A stretch of DNA of 64,000 nt from CAYZTD01 sp964638155. GTDB lineage: Archaea; Thermoplasmatota; E2; DHVEG-1. Both the position numbers and the translations under genes were made by a program. Positions 31,825 through 40,985 of the stretch are shown here, one piece after another. The DNA lies in the NCBI GenBank assembly GCA_964638155.1, contig CAZWYI010000005.1, positions 30,625 through 94,624 on the forward strand, written 5' to 3'. Under the pieces are notes generated by a model, which was not told the DNA's origin, ran no database searches, and worked only from the letters and a program-made list of their open reading frames with translations. Position 1 is the stretch's first letter. Each line of letters begins with the position of its first letter.

Positions 31825-32504
31825 ATATGGGAGATAAAAAAGATAAAAAAAGAAGGAAAATATTTGGAATTCTTCAGCGTTCACCTAAAGAAAAATGGAG
31901 AAAAGAAGAATTCACAGAGCTTGAATATAAACCAACATCTGTAAAAGAACTATTAACTGAGATGAAAGATATATCAGAATTGATTATAGATTTAGCATAT
32001 TCAGCTGTCTTATTTGATAACTCAGATATCGCCGAAGAAGTAAAATATTTAGAAGTTCAAATGGACAAACTAAACTATGATATTCGTATGATGGCTATGA
32101 TGGCAGCAAGAACAAAAGAAGATGCAGAAAAACTAGCAGGTATCTTACAGGTAGCTGAAGCTGCTGAAACAATTTCAAATACAGCAGGCGACATTGTAAA
32201 ACTTCTCACAAGAGAAAAAACAGGCCCCATTTTACCAAAGATTCTTAAACAGGCTGATGAACAAATTTTTAGAATTAATGTATCAAAAAACTCAAATGCC
32301 TGTAATAAAACCTTAGGTGAATTAAAAGTTGAATTAGAAACAGGTATGAGAGTTATAGCTATTAGAAGAGGTGATTTCTGGATTTATAACCCTGATTCTG
32401 AAACAGAAATAAAATCAGCTGACTGGCTTATAACACGCGGTACTGATGAAGGAAACAAAGAACTGCGTAAATTTTTACATGGTAAACTGGAGGTGCTTGA
32501 GTGA
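31821..32504 (+). CDS. PhoU-TrkA_C domain regulator, first copy
   Basis: A 227-residue soluble protein. A basic N-terminus leads into a PhoU-like helical domain (residues 40-135, with VKELLTEMKDISELIIDLAYSA). A TrkA_C (RCK-C) domain follows (residues 145-225, with LGELKVELETGMRVIAIRRGDFWI). TrkA_C domains bind small ligands such as nucleotides, so this would gate the co-encoded transporter. The ATG at 31821 overlaps the previous stop; the ATG two codons on has better spacing to GGAG. Confidence 0.8.
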   Translation: MNMGDKKDKKRRKIFGILQRSPKEKWRKEEFTELEYKPTSVKELLTEMKDISELIIDLAYSAVLFDNSDIAEEVKYLEVQMDKLNYDIRMMAMMAARTKEDAEKLAGILQVAEAAETISNTAGDIVKLLTREKTGPILPKILKQADEQIFRINVSKNSNACNKTLGELKVELETGMRVIAIRRGDFWIYNPDSETEIKSADWLITRGTDEGNKELRKFLHGKLEVLE

Positions 32505-33082
32505 AAGATAAAACTGTTGAAGATATCGTACTTGAAATTAAAGATAAATCAGAATTGATGATTGATCTAGCATATTCTTCTTTATTATATGATAATGAAA
32601 CAATAGCAAAAGAAGTATATGATTTAGAAGATCTTGTAGATGTCCTCTATCAAAATCTTCAGAAAAAAACACTTGAAAATTTATCAACTAAAAAACTAAC
32701 AGTAAATGATTCTTTAGCTCTTTTAAGACTTGCAGAAGCAGGTGAACAAATTGCAGATGCCGCCCAAGAAATAGCAGATGTAGAACTAAGAGATGTAGAA
32801 TTACATCCTATATTAAAAATGAGTATAAGAGAATCAGATCAAGTGTTTACTAGAGTAAAAGTAGAACCAAATTCTGTTCTTTCAAATAAAACACTTGGTG
32901 AATTAAAAATTGCTAGTGAAACAGGTATGATGGTAATAGCTCTGAGACATGATAATAAATGGTTATACGGACCAAACAAGGATACAAAGATTGATCCAAA
33001 TGATGTTTTATTTGCTAAAGGAGCAAAAGACAGTGAAAAACATTTAATTGAATTAGCAACAGGCGCAACTCAAGAAATTTAG
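32501..33082 (+). CDS. PhoU-TrkA_C domain regulator, second copy
   Basis: A 193-residue paralogue of the preceding gene, with a PhoU-like domain (LEIKDKSELMIDLAYSSLL...) and TrkA_C domain (LGELKIASETGMMVIALRHDNKWL). The start is GTG overlapping the previous stop by 4 bases, after GGAGGT. The two proteins likely form a mixed ring on the two-part transporter. This matches the pair pattern of COG3273 proteins, which are otherwise uncharacterised. Confidence 0.8.
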   Translation: MKDKTVEDIVLEIKDKSELMIDLAYSSLLYDNETIAKEVYDLEDLVDVLYQNLQKKTLENLSTKKLTVNDSLALLRLAEAGEQIADAAQEIADVELRDVELHPILKMSIRESDQVFTRVKVEPNSVLSNKTLGELKIASETGMMVIALRHDNKWLYGPNKDTKIDPNDVLFAKGAKDSEKHLIELATGATQEI

Positions 33083-33084
33083 AT

Positions 33085-33963
33085 TTATTCTATTAATCTT
33101 GCTCCAGATGTATCAACACCACAGACATATACCTTTCCAAAGTTGGAAAGAATTTTTGCAAGTTCTTCTGTTCTACCATATCCAAAAACAGAGTTCCCAA
33201 GCATACACATACTAATGTTTCCCTTATCGTTACAGGTTTCAATTGCCTTTAAAATTTTTTTATTTGCTAGATTTGTTTTTTTAGAAAAAACATTTGACAG
33301 ATAAAAAAGATTTTCAACTGATGGATTTTCTAAAATCTTTTTAGTACAAAACTTTCCATAGTCGACAATAGTTCTCATGTAATTATTATTTGATAAGATT
33401 TTTTTGGTATCAACTTTTGGACCTATTATACATAAAACAATACTATAGTTTCCAGGAATATGCTCAATTATTCCCCAGGGTGGAAGACCAGGTGTTTTTC
33501 TTATTTCAAATCCACCTAAAAAAGAGGAAATCACATCACCAAGACCGGTTTTTAAATTAACTTCAGCAAAATGTGAGGCTTTCAAGGCATCAGATTTACT
33601 AAAATTACATATTTTTGCAACGGCAATAGTACTACTCAGTGCACCAGCACCACTCAATCCAAAGCCTTGACCCATTGGAAGATCTAAACTTGTTTTAACA
33701 GTTATGTTTAGTTTATTATTTCCAATTAAATACTTGATAGCGAGTTTTGTAACAGGAGCAGGAGATCTTTTTTTATTTATAAAAACCTCAATTTTTTGAA
33801 TGCTTGAATTTATCACTGAAACCTCTGATATTGCGCCAATATTAAGACTCACTCCTGCCCCTCTAGAGCCACTTCTTGAAAAATCATTACTGAAATATAC
33901 AGGTTCAAAAAAACCAGAAATATGTGCAGGTGCAAATGCTTTAGCTTTCATAGAAACTTTCAC
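33085..33963 (-). CDS. Pantoate kinase (archaeal CoA synthesis, GHMP family)
   Basis: A 292-residue GHMP-type kinase. FAPAHISGFFEP near the N-terminus and the phosphate-binding PMGQGFGLSGAGALS near residue 95 are diagnostic of archaeal pantoate kinase (COG1829). It makes 4-phosphopantoate from pantoate and ATP, the archaeal replacement for pantothenate kinase. It directly follows coaBC on the same strand, supporting the role. The start is GTG just after the coaBC stop; an ATG lies 4 codons later. Confidence 0.87.
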   Translation of the reverse strand: MKVSMKAKAFAPAHISGFFEPVYFSNDFSRSGSRGAGVSLNIGAISEVSVINSSIQKIEVFINKKRSPAPVTKLAIKYLIGNNKLNITVKTSLDLPMGQGFGLSGAGALSSTIAVAKICNFSKSDALKASHFAEVNLKTGLGDVISSFLGGFEIRKTPGLPPWGIIEHIPGNYSIVLCIIGPKVDTKKILSNNNYMRTIVDYGKFCTKKILENPSVENLFYLSNVFSKKTNLANKKILKAIETCNDKGNISMCMLGNSVFGYGRTEELAKILSNFGKVYVCGVDTSGARLIE

Positions 33964-35160
33964 TCATTTTACTTTTTCTAGAATATATCGGGATAGGTTT
34001 TCTTTTTTTTCTTTTTTATAAACTGATTTACCTTTTTTATTTATTAACCATATTTTATTTTCGTCTTTTTCAAAAGCTTCAGTTGTATTTGCTACTACAA
34101 AATCAAGATTGTTTTCTTTTAAAAGATTGTATCCTTTTTCTTTTATAGTATTACTATTTTCTTCAACTTTAAAACCTATAATTTTTGCTTTTGGTGCTTT
34201 TTTTCTAATACTTTTAATAATTTTTTCAGCTGGTTTTAAATTAATAATTAAATTTTTGCTAACAGACTTAATTTTACCAGTTTTTTTTATTGGGATATAA
34301 TCTGATATTGCCGCACAAACAAAAATATAATCATAAATATCTAATTTTGATTTGTTTATTAAATCTTTAATTTCTTTTATATTTTCAAAATCTATTTTTT
34401 TTATATAATCTGGAACTTTTTCAATTCCCGGTCCATAACATAGATCTACATCAGCTCCTGAAAAAAAAGCATTTTTAGCTAAATTTATTGCTGTTTTACC
34501 GGAACTTTTGTTTGTAATTACTCTCACATCATCAATTTTTTCTCTAGTAGGACCACCGATAATTAAGACATTTTTTTTATTGTAATCTTTTTTTCCAAGA
34601 ATTCTTAAAACATTTGCAACTATTTTTTCATTTGAAGGAAGTTTTGCCTTATTTTTAATAATAGTTGGTTCAATAAAATCTATTTTAATTTTTTTTAGTT
34701 TTGAAATATTTTTTTGAACTATTTTATGATCATACATCGATAGATGCATAGCTGGAACAATTATCATTGGGATTTTTGAGCCAATTGCTGTTGTTGCAAA
34801 GGTTGTAACAGCTGTATCATCTATACCATGGGCTATTTTTGATATAGTATTAGCTGTAGCTGGACATATCAAAAATAAATCAGCTGGTTTTTTTACCTTT
34901 CCTAGATATTTTACATGCTCTGTGTCACCAGAAAGCTCAACTATTGGTTTACGGCCTGTTGCAAACCATAAAGCATCAGGATGAATTATTTTTGTTGCTG
35001 ATTTTGTCATAACAGGTATTACTTTTGCACCGTGTCTTATAAGTTCTCTTGATATTTTAACTGTTTCAACAGAGGCAATGCTACCTGTTATTCCTAAGAT
35101 TATTGTTTTATTTTTAAGAATATTACTTTTTATTCCTTCTATGTCTTTAGCTGGATGCAT
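33964..35160 (-). CDS. coaBC: CoaBC, phosphopantothenoylcysteine synthetase/decarboxylase
   Basis: A 398-residue bifunctional enzyme. The N-terminal flavin decarboxylase half shows GITGSIASVETVKI, the active-site His context IIHPDALWFA and PAMHLSMYDH. The C-terminal ligase half (from about residue 195) has VLIIGGPTREKIDDVRVITNKSSGK. It converts 4'-phosphopantothenate and cysteine to 4'-phosphopantetheine in CoA synthesis. It lies immediately upstream of pantoate kinase in one operon. Confidence 0.92.
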   Translation of the reverse strand: MHPAKDIEGIKSNILKNKTIILGITGSIASVETVKISRELIRHGAKVIPVMTKSATKIIHPDALWFATGRKPIVELSGDTEHVKYLGKVKKPADLFLICPATANTISKIAHGIDDTAVTTFATTAIGSKIPMIIVPAMHLSMYDHKIVQKNISKLKKIKIDFIEPTIIKNKAKLPSNEKIVANVLRILGKKDYNKKNVLIIGGPTREKIDDVRVITNKSSGKTAINLAKNAFFSGADVDLCYGPGIEKVPDYIKKIDFENIKEIKDLINKSKLDIYDYIFVCAAISDYIPIKKTGKIKSVSKNLIINLKPAEKIIKSIRKKAPKAKIIGFKVEENSNTIKEKGYNLLKENNLDFVVANTTEAFEKDENKIWLINKKGKSVYKKEKKENLSRYILEKVK

Positions 35161-35198
35161 TTATACCAATAAAAAAAGAAGATTATCTATAAATACTT

Positions 35199-35639
35199 TT
35201 ATCTTACAACTAGAACTGATACACTTGCATGTCTAACTACTTTATCAGTAACACTTCCAAGTAAAAATCTACCTTCTTTACCATATCCTTTGTAACCTAC
35301 AACAATTATATCAGCTTGAGCTTTTTTAGCAGTAATTAGTATTTCATCAGCTGGATCTCCATCTACTACCATAACATCTGTTTTTCCAACTTTGTCTTCC
35401 ATTTCTTTGACAATCTTAGATAATGTTTCTTTAGCTTTATCTTTGAAACTACCTGATTTAACTATTTTACTTAAATCAATAGTTGGAAGTAACATTTTTG
35501 TAAAAGACGATTCAGCAAGTTCTGCTGGGACTACTGTTAAAAGTGTTATTTCATCATCTTTGTTTGAACATTTCATTACCATATCAATTGCTTTTTTCGA
35601 TGCTTCAGATCCATCGTAAGCGACAAGCATTTTTTTCAT
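35199..35639 (-). CDS. Universal stress protein (UspA fold)
   Basis: A 146-residue Usp protein beginning KKMLVAYDGSEASKKA. The ATP-binding motif G-2x-G-9x-G is seen as GYKGYGKEGRFLLGSVTD. Such proteins bind ATP as dimers and help in stress survival. I chose the ATG at 35639; another in-frame ATG at 35651 adds four residues (MLIK) and cannot be excluded. Confidence 0.88.
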   Translation of the reverse strand: MKKMLVAYDGSEASKKAIDMVMKCSNKDDEITLLTVVPAELAESSFTKMLLPTIDLSKIVKSGSFKDKAKETLSKIVKEMEDKVGKTDVMVVDGDPADEILITAKKAQADIIVVGYKGYGKEGRFLLGSVTDKVVRHASVSVLVVR

Positions 35640-35693
35640 TTTAATCAGCATAGCATGAATATTGATATGCTCTAAAAAAGTTTCGAATTAATT

Positions 35694-36206
35694 CTATCTA
35701 CATAAATATGAAATAAAACTAGATAGAGGCATACCTTCTCTCCATTTCATAACATAATTTCCACTATTTGTTTTACCTATTTTTGGTATTCTTTTATAAA
35801 GAATTTTTGTTCTACCAGTTAGATTTTTCATATCAAGAGTAAAAATCCTCCATGAATCTCCTCTAAATCCTTTTGCTCTAAAAGCATATATCGGTAGAGT
35901 CATTGTTTTTTCACATAGCAAAATCATTGTCTCTGCCTGTTGTTGCAATTTACCACTCATGCTACTAAAGTGAAGGGTATCTTCTATACTTGTTTTAACT
36001 TCAGTTAAAAAAGAAATATCGCCTCGTGTTGCTACTAAATCCACTCCAAAGGAACCAGCAGCACGTATTACTGCAAAAGGTTTATTTGAAATTTTTAGAT
36101 AATTATCTTTTTCTAAAACACTACATGTTTTAGTAATTTTATTAATTATTTTTAGTTCACCTTCCAAAATTCCTTTCAGTTCTCTTTCATATTGACTAGC
36201 TGACAT
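35694..36206 (-). CDS. Hjc-like Holliday junction resolvase (PD-(D/E)XK nuclease)
   Basis: A 170-residue nuclease-fold protein. The early Glu of YERELKGIL, the Asp of AAGSFGVDLVATR and the Glu-x-Lys of FLTEVKTS match the E-D-ExK catalytic set of archaeal Hjc. The C-terminal region is longer and more basic than in classical Hjc (about 130 residues). It may cut four-way junctions, though a related nuclease role is possible. ATG 36206 was chosen over a TTG two codons upstream; a TATA-like stretch about 25 bases before suggests a leaderless transcript. Confidence 0.7.
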   Translation of the reverse strand: MSASQYERELKGILEGELKIINKITKTCSVLEKDNYLKISNKPFAVIRAAGSFGVDLVATRGDISFLTEVKTSIEDTLHFSSMSGKLQQQAETMILLCEKTMTLPIYAFRAKGFRGDSWRIFTLDMKNLTGRTKILYKRIPKIGKTNSGNYVMKWREGMPLSSFISYLCR

Positions 36207-36282
36207 ATGCAAAGAATAAAATACTTTGAAAGGTTTTAATATTTGGGGCTGAAAAGAAAATAATATAATGGTGGTCTACTAA

Positions 36283-36837
36283 ATGAGCAAAGAAGTAATA
36301 GTTAAAGAAGCAATGAAGACAAATCTAGCAATAGTTGATCCTAAGACAAGTGTTTTAGATGCAGCTAAAATTATGAAAAAAAGAAAAATTGGAAATGTTA
36401 TTGTTGTAAAAAATAATCAGCCTGTAGGTATTCTAACAGAAAGTGACATTCTAAAAAAGGTTGTAGCAGATGGAAAAAAACCTGAAAAAGTAAGTGTCAA
36501 AGACGTAATGAGTACACCAGTTATCGTATCAGATCCATATATCACTCTTGAAAAAGCAATGAATATCATGGGTAAATGTAATGTTAGAAGACTACCTGTA
36601 ATTGAAAAAGATAAACTTATAGGTATTATTACTCAAACAGATATATCGTTGATATCACCAATTCTTCATGAAATTTCTAGAGAATGGTATGATATAAAAA
36701 CTAGAGATGAAAGCTATTTTAGAAAACAAATTTTTTCAGGTAAATGCGAGGATTGCGGAGTGCTTTCAGCGAATCTTAAAAATGTTGACGGACGGCTTTT
36801 ATGTGAAGACTGTATTGATGCACTTAAATATGAATGA
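36283..36837 (+). CDS. CBS-domain pair protein with C-terminal zinc ribbon
   Basis: A 184-residue protein. Two CBS domains span residues 5-125 (VKEAMKTNLAIVDPKTSVLDA; VKDVMSTPVIVSDPYITLEKA). A small zinc ribbon lies near the C-terminus, CEDCG...CEDC (residues 149-180). CBS pairs bind adenosine nucleotides and act as energy sensors; the ribbon may contact a protein or nucleic acid. GGTGGT precedes the ATG. The next gene, with four CBS domains, follows after 36 bases. Confidence 0.85.
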   Translation: MSKEVIVKEAMKTNLAIVDPKTSVLDAAKIMKKRKIGNVIVVKNNQPVGILTESDILKKVVADGKKPEKVSVKDVMSTPVIVSDPYITLEKAMNIMGKCNVRRLPVIEKDKLIGIITQTDISLISPILHEISREWYDIKTRDESYFRKQIFSGKCEDCGVLSANLKNVDGRLLCEDCIDALKYE

Positions 36838-36873
36838 AAAAACAATTATTTTTTAAATAGGAGGAAAAGCAAT

Positions 36874-37653
36874 TTGAAAGTAAAAGATGTTATGACAACA
36901 GATATAATATCAGTAGACAAAGATGTAAACCTAAAACATGTAATGGACATAATGAAAAAAAATAATATTACAAAGATACCTGTTTTAGAAGATAAAAAAC
37001 TTGTAGGAATTGTAACAGATAATATTATAGCATATAAACTTGGATCAATTCGAAAAAAAGGAGTCCCAGCATCAAGGATGTATGCATCAAGTGTGACTGA
37101 TAAAAGTGTAGAAAGTATAACACCAGATACAGAAGTAAAAGAAATTCTTAAAAAAGTAGGTGAAAAAGGACCTACCATGCTATGTGTAACTGATGATAAA
37201 GATTTAAAGGGTGTTATCACAAAAGCAGATCTTTTACATCTAGTTAAAAGTAAAAAACAAATTAAGGACATTATGAGAAAAAACATTTTTTCAGTTTCTT
37301 CAGATGATAGAGTAATACATGCAAGACGGATTATGGTTGATGAAAATATAGCACGTATTCCTGTAATAGACAATGGTGAACTAGTAGGAATTATTTCTGA
37401 TAACGAAATAGCATTTGCTCTAGCTAAATTAAAAAGACGTTTTAGCCTTGGAAAACAAAAACATAGGTTAGATGAGCTTTTAGTTGGAAGTACTATGAAA
37501 AAACCAGCAATTTACACGATTCCAACAAAAACAGCAGAGCAAGCAGCTGAAATTATGTTAACTGAAGGAGTAGGGGCACTACCAGTTGTTGAAAATGATA
37601 AGGTCATAGGTATAGTTAGCAGAACTGATTTACTGAGTACTATTTCTTTATAA
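36874..37653 (+). CDS. Protein of four CBS domains
   Basis: A 259-residue protein made of two CBS pairs (Bateman modules). Starts of the repeats are VKDVMTTDIISVDKD, MYASSVTDKSVESITPD, IKDIMRKNIFSVSSDD and STMKKPAIYTIPTKT; each ends in a (V/I)(G/K)G(I/V)(I/V)(S/T)-type strand. It probably senses AMP/ATP or S-adenosyl compounds. The start is TTG 8 bases after AGGAGG. It sits in a small operon with the CBS-zinc ribbon gene. Confidence 0.86.
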   Translation: MKVKDVMTTDIISVDKDVNLKHVMDIMKKNNITKIPVLEDKKLVGIVTDNIIAYKLGSIRKKGVPASRMYASSVTDKSVESITPDTEVKEILKKVGEKGPTMLCVTDDKDLKGVITKADLLHLVKSKKQIKDIMRKNIFSVSSDDRVIHARRIMVDENIARIPVIDNGELVGIISDNEIAFALAKLKRRFSLGKQKHRLDELLVGSTMKKPAIYTIPTKTAEQAAEIMLTEGVGALPVVENDKVIGIVSRTDLLSTISL

Positions 37654-37689
37654 AAGATTTTAAGTAAAAACCTAATACCAATATTTGTC

Positions 37690-38082
37690 ATGAGTTATCA
37701 CATCGCATCTGACGAGCAGATTAAAAAAGCTTTAAAAAGTATTTTAAAAAAGAATAGAACAATTAATACACAAGCTAAACTAAAAAAACTTGTAACAGAA
37801 AAGATTAATAAAAAAAAGAAAAAATATGGAATTAGCCCTAGTAGAGTTAGAGATATTGCAATAAATAGTAGTTTTGTAGATATTGAAATTCATAGTAGAG
37901 AGGGTGATCCGAAAAAAAGTATGAACAAGTGTCCTGTTTGTAAATCTGATTTAAAAAAGGTTAAAAATAAAACAATATGGGGCGGAAAGGTAACTATCGA
38001 ATTTCGTTGCAAAAAATGCGGTTACTGGACGGGTAAAAAGAAACGTATTCCTAAAAGATATGTTTTTCATTATAAAAAATAA
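37690..38082 (+). CDS. HTH-like plus zinc-ribbon archaeal protein
   Basis: A 130-residue basic protein. Residues 1-70 look like a helical, winged-helix-type domain (SDEQIKKALKSILKKN, YGISPSRVRDIAINS). Residues 78-115 form a zinc ribbon with CPVCKSDL and CKKCGYW. The C-terminus is very basic. The layout suggests RNA or DNA binding, perhaps with the ribosome or transcription machinery. I do not recognise a named family. The ATG is only about 37 bases after the previous stop and has no obvious ribosome binding site. Confidence 0.65.
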   Translation: MSYHIASDEQIKKALKSILKKNRTINTQAKLKKLVTEKINKKKKKYGISPSRVRDIAINSSFVDIEIHSREGDPKKSMNKCPVCKSDLKKVKNKTIWGGKVTIEFRCKKCGYWTGKKKRIPKRYVFHYKK

Positions 38083-38083
38083 T

Positions 38084-39484
38084 TTAGTTATACCCACCTA
38101 TTTTTAAGGAGGGATCACCAATTAAAAGCCACTGCTCAACGTTTTTTGCAATTAATGCATCACCAGTTTTACTTGTATCATCAAAGTTTATTTTAAAATT
38201 TTGAACAAATGAATTTATTGTTTCTCCCCAGCATTCACCTAATATATCAATATTATTTAGCCCATATTGCTCGTAGAAATGTATATCAAGCCATTCACAG
38301 CCGCCAACTTTTTTATCTATATCTGGTGATTCATAGCTAAAACCAGTTGAACCAATCATACCTATTGCACCACCAAAGGGTTTTCTTACTAGCGACCAGC
38401 TGAAACAGCGGGGAATATTATATGGTATACCATGCCAATAGGTCCAATCAGTATGCATTAAACTTGCATTAAACATACTTACAAAACATCCGCTACCAGC
38501 TGTAATAACCGGCAGACGATTATTATTTATTAAAAAGGGTATATTTCTAAGACCAAATCTACCAATCCATTTATCACTATTATATGGTGGATGAGTAGAA
38601 ATAGAGCCTGGGCCACCATGGGTTGAAAAAAATAAAAATCCACAGCCTTTGTTTATTTCTAGTGCTATATTAAACCATTTAAGGTTATTAAGAGTGCTCC
38701 AGATTTTTACTGGTTCAAAACCTGGCATATAATTTAGGCCTTGCTGAGTGTAATTTTCTCCATCAATATAATCAGTTTTTTCAGGGTATGTATCACCTGC
38801 TACTACAACCATTTTTTTAAACCAATTATCTGAAAACGAGCCTGTTTCATAGTTTATTATTTTATTTACCACAATTTTTACATCAAAAATATTTCTACAG
38901 GGTAGTCTTCCAATGTATACATCTGGTTTTAGATCTGGTATATCTTCAGCAGGAGAATTTATAGGCCATTCACCAAAAATACCGTCATTATCATCATCCC
39001 AACTACTGAAATTTCCTTTGGAATCATAGATATCAGCAAAGTATAAATCAGATAAAAATCGTCCTTCAGGATAATCATCGTAAGGTCGAGATAGATGAGT
39101 GTATCTTACAGGTACATACCATCCTTCAGTCTTTAATTGATTTTTTCTTCCACCTATCAACAAAACATAGTTTATATTCCAATTTTCTTTTGCATCTTTT
39201 ATAAAATATTTAATTTTTTCAGCTTTGTCTTTTCCCTGCCAAAATATTTGATCATATATTTCTTCTGTTGTTACTAGTTTTGTATATACATCATGTTTAT
39301 TTTTATGTGTAACTAATGGTTTTACATAATCTACAAAATCTTGCGGAGTAATTATTAAAAGATCATACTTTTCATTAGAATTTTTTGTATTAAGATTTTC
39401 ACCATTGATTTCACTTATTAATAGATTAGGAGAAAATAATAAAATAACTAAAATCAATGATATAAACCTGTAATCTTTTTTCAT
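38084..39484 (-). CDS. Secreted gingipain-like (C25) cysteine peptidase, short form
   Basis: A 466-residue secreted protein with an N-terminal signal peptide (hydrophobic residues 6-25). The C25 fold starts at YDLLIITPQDFVDYVKPLV. The catalytic His is His289 in STHGGPGS and the catalytic Cys is Cys333 in TAGSGCFVSM. The end LLIGDPSLKIGG is the usual close of the C25 domain. It has no accessory domains and no membrane anchor, so it is likely released. C25 enzymes cut after Arg or Lys in gingipains; specificity here is unknown. Confidence 0.85.
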   Translation of the reverse strand: MKKDYRFISLILVILLFSPNLLISEINGENLNTKNSNEKYDLLIITPQDFVDYVKPLVTHKNKHDVYTKLVTTEEIYDQIFWQGKDKAEKIKYFIKDAKENWNINYVLLIGGRKNQLKTEGWYVPVRYTHLSRPYDDYPEGRFLSDLYFADIYDSKGNFSSWDDDNDGIFGEWPINSPAEDIPDLKPDVYIGRLPCRNIFDVKIVVNKIINYETGSFSDNWFKKMVVVAGDTYPEKTDYIDGENYTQQGLNYMPGFEPVKIWSTLNNLKWFNIALEINKGCGFLFFSTHGGPGSISTHPPYNSDKWIGRFGLRNIPFLINNNRLPVITAGSGCFVSMFNASLMHTDWTYWHGIPYNIPRCFSWSLVRKPFGGAIGMIGSTGFSYESPDIDKKVGGCEWLDIHFYEQYGLNNIDILGECWGETINSFVQNFKINFDDTSKTGDALIAKNVEQWLLIGDPSLKIGGYN

Positions 39485-39670
39485 TGTATATTATCATTAA
39501 ATATGATTATATAAGTTTTTTCGAGTTTTTTATATAAAAATCAAAAATTAGAAAAATATTTCGCAAAAAAGATAAATACTCAAAAGTTGGAATATGTACC
39601 TACATATGTACCTGATTAAGATATATTTATATAAGAGAATATGCATTTGTTTTGTTGCAAGTAACTAGGG

Positions 39671-40390
39671 ATGTGTGATGGGATGAGAATAGATCGTCGT
39701 TTAGTATTAATTGGAGTAATGTTAGTAGTTTTAAGTATGACCATGGCAACTCAATACGCCACAACAAAGATTAGTTATTCATATTCAATTGTTCACCCAA
39801 GCAGCGCAGACATTAGATTTATTGGATCAGATAATTCTTCAGATGATGGAAATAGATGCTTGAGGGTAAACAATAACGCTAGTGCAACTGATAGATATTT
39901 AAAACTTGAACTAGGTGATTGGTTTCCAGATTCTACAAAGAATTATACTGCTGCATTTGGTATAGTAAATGAAGAAGGATTTGCTGTAAATATAACATAT
40001 ATCAATGTTTCAGGGACAAATACAGATTATATGGACGTATGGTTACATGGAGATAGAGATCAAGATTATCCAAATGATGGTGGAACAAAAGTAATGGCAG
40101 TACAAGATGGAACAGCACAATTTACAAGTAGTAGCGTGATGTGGACACTAGCAGCAGGAGATGGAACAACAACTACAATGTGTGCAGATGGAACTACTCA
40201 TTTAACAACATTATGGGATGATACATCTGGTATACAGTATTCAGTAAATGATGCTAATAATTCTGTTAATGAAACAAGTGATTTTGTATGGGTTGGTGTA
40301 TCACTTGATATACCAAGCGATGCTACAGCTGATGCATCAGCTAGCACTGGTACAATATATGTACACTTTAAGGCAACTACAACAGATTAA
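39671..40390 (+). CDS. Secreted or surface beta-rich protein of unknown family
   Basis: A 239-residue protein with a basic start and one hydrophobic export segment (LVLIGVMLVVLSMTMAT). The rest is Thr-, Ser-, Asp- and Asn-rich and acidic, with several N-glycosylation-type NxS/T sites and few charged basic residues. It resembles archaeal DUF1102 or TasA-like fibre subunits in general character, but I cannot confirm this. TTTATATAAG lies about 40 bases upstream. ATG 39683 (MRIDRRL), after GTGATGGG, may be the true start. Confidence 0.6.
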   Translation: MCDGMRIDRRLVLIGVMLVVLSMTMATQYATTKISYSYSIVHPSSADIRFIGSDNSSDDGNRCLRVNNNASATDRYLKLELGDWFPDSTKNYTAAFGIVNEEGFAVNITYINVSGTNTDYMDVWLHGDRDQDYPNDGGTKVMAVQDGTAQFTSSSVMWTLAAGDGTTTTMCADGTTHLTTLWDDTSGIQYSVNDANNSVNETSDFVWVGVSLDIPSDATADASASTGTIYVHFKATTTD

Positions 40391-40420
40391 ATAGATTAAA
40401 CAAAAAAACAATAAACCTCT

Positions 40421-40939
40421 TTATTTTTTAATTGCACTTTTTGTTAGCATCTGACTAAAAGAATTATTTAAATAATAATTTTTATTCCAGCCTTCTGAAA
40501 AAACTTCTAGGTCATATGACCAATTATTATATTCAAATTTTACATGTTTTATTGTAAAATTTATTTCCACATTATCATTTTTTTTAAATACATTTGTTAG
40601 ATTTCCTTTAAAATCAAATTCTAACGATTCCATATGTCCTTTAGAAGTGTTTGTTTTTACATTAAATTCTATTGCAGTGTAATTTAAATCTTTAATATAA
40701 GAGATTTTATCAATTGTATCTTTAATTTTTATTCTATCCTTATCATTATATCCTTTAAAGTTAAAATATACTTTTTTCAAAGATTCATTAAAATATGATT
40801 CTATTTTTTCAGAGAAACTTTGCGCTGAAGTTACATACTCGGTTTTTGAATTATTATTTCCCTTATTTATTGTGAAAATAAAAACAAGAGCTAATATCAC
40901 TGTAATAGTTAAAACTATAATAATTGAATTTTTTTCCAT
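40421..40939 (-). CDS. Membrane-anchored extracytoplasmic protein, unknown
   Basis: A 172-residue protein with one N-terminal membrane helix (residues 5-23, IIIVLTITVILALVFIFTI) and an outside domain rich in Asn, Lys and aromatic residues with several NxS/T sites. No family is recognised. It follows the Hint-domain giant gene on the same strand after about 46 bases, so it may be co-expressed with it and help fold or anchor it. Confidence 0.6.
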   Translation of the reverse strand: MEKNSIIIVLTITVILALVFIFTINKGNNNSKTEYVTSAQSFSEKIESYFNESLKKVYFNFKGYNDKDRIKIKDTIDKISYIKDLNYTAIEFNVKTNTSKGHMESLEFDFKGNLTNVFKKNDNVEINFTIKHVKFEYNNWSYDLEVFSEGWNKNYYLNNSFSQMLTKSAIKK

Positions 40940-40985
40940 TTTTATCTATTAAGTAGTTGTATTCTTTTTATCTTTAAAAATATAA

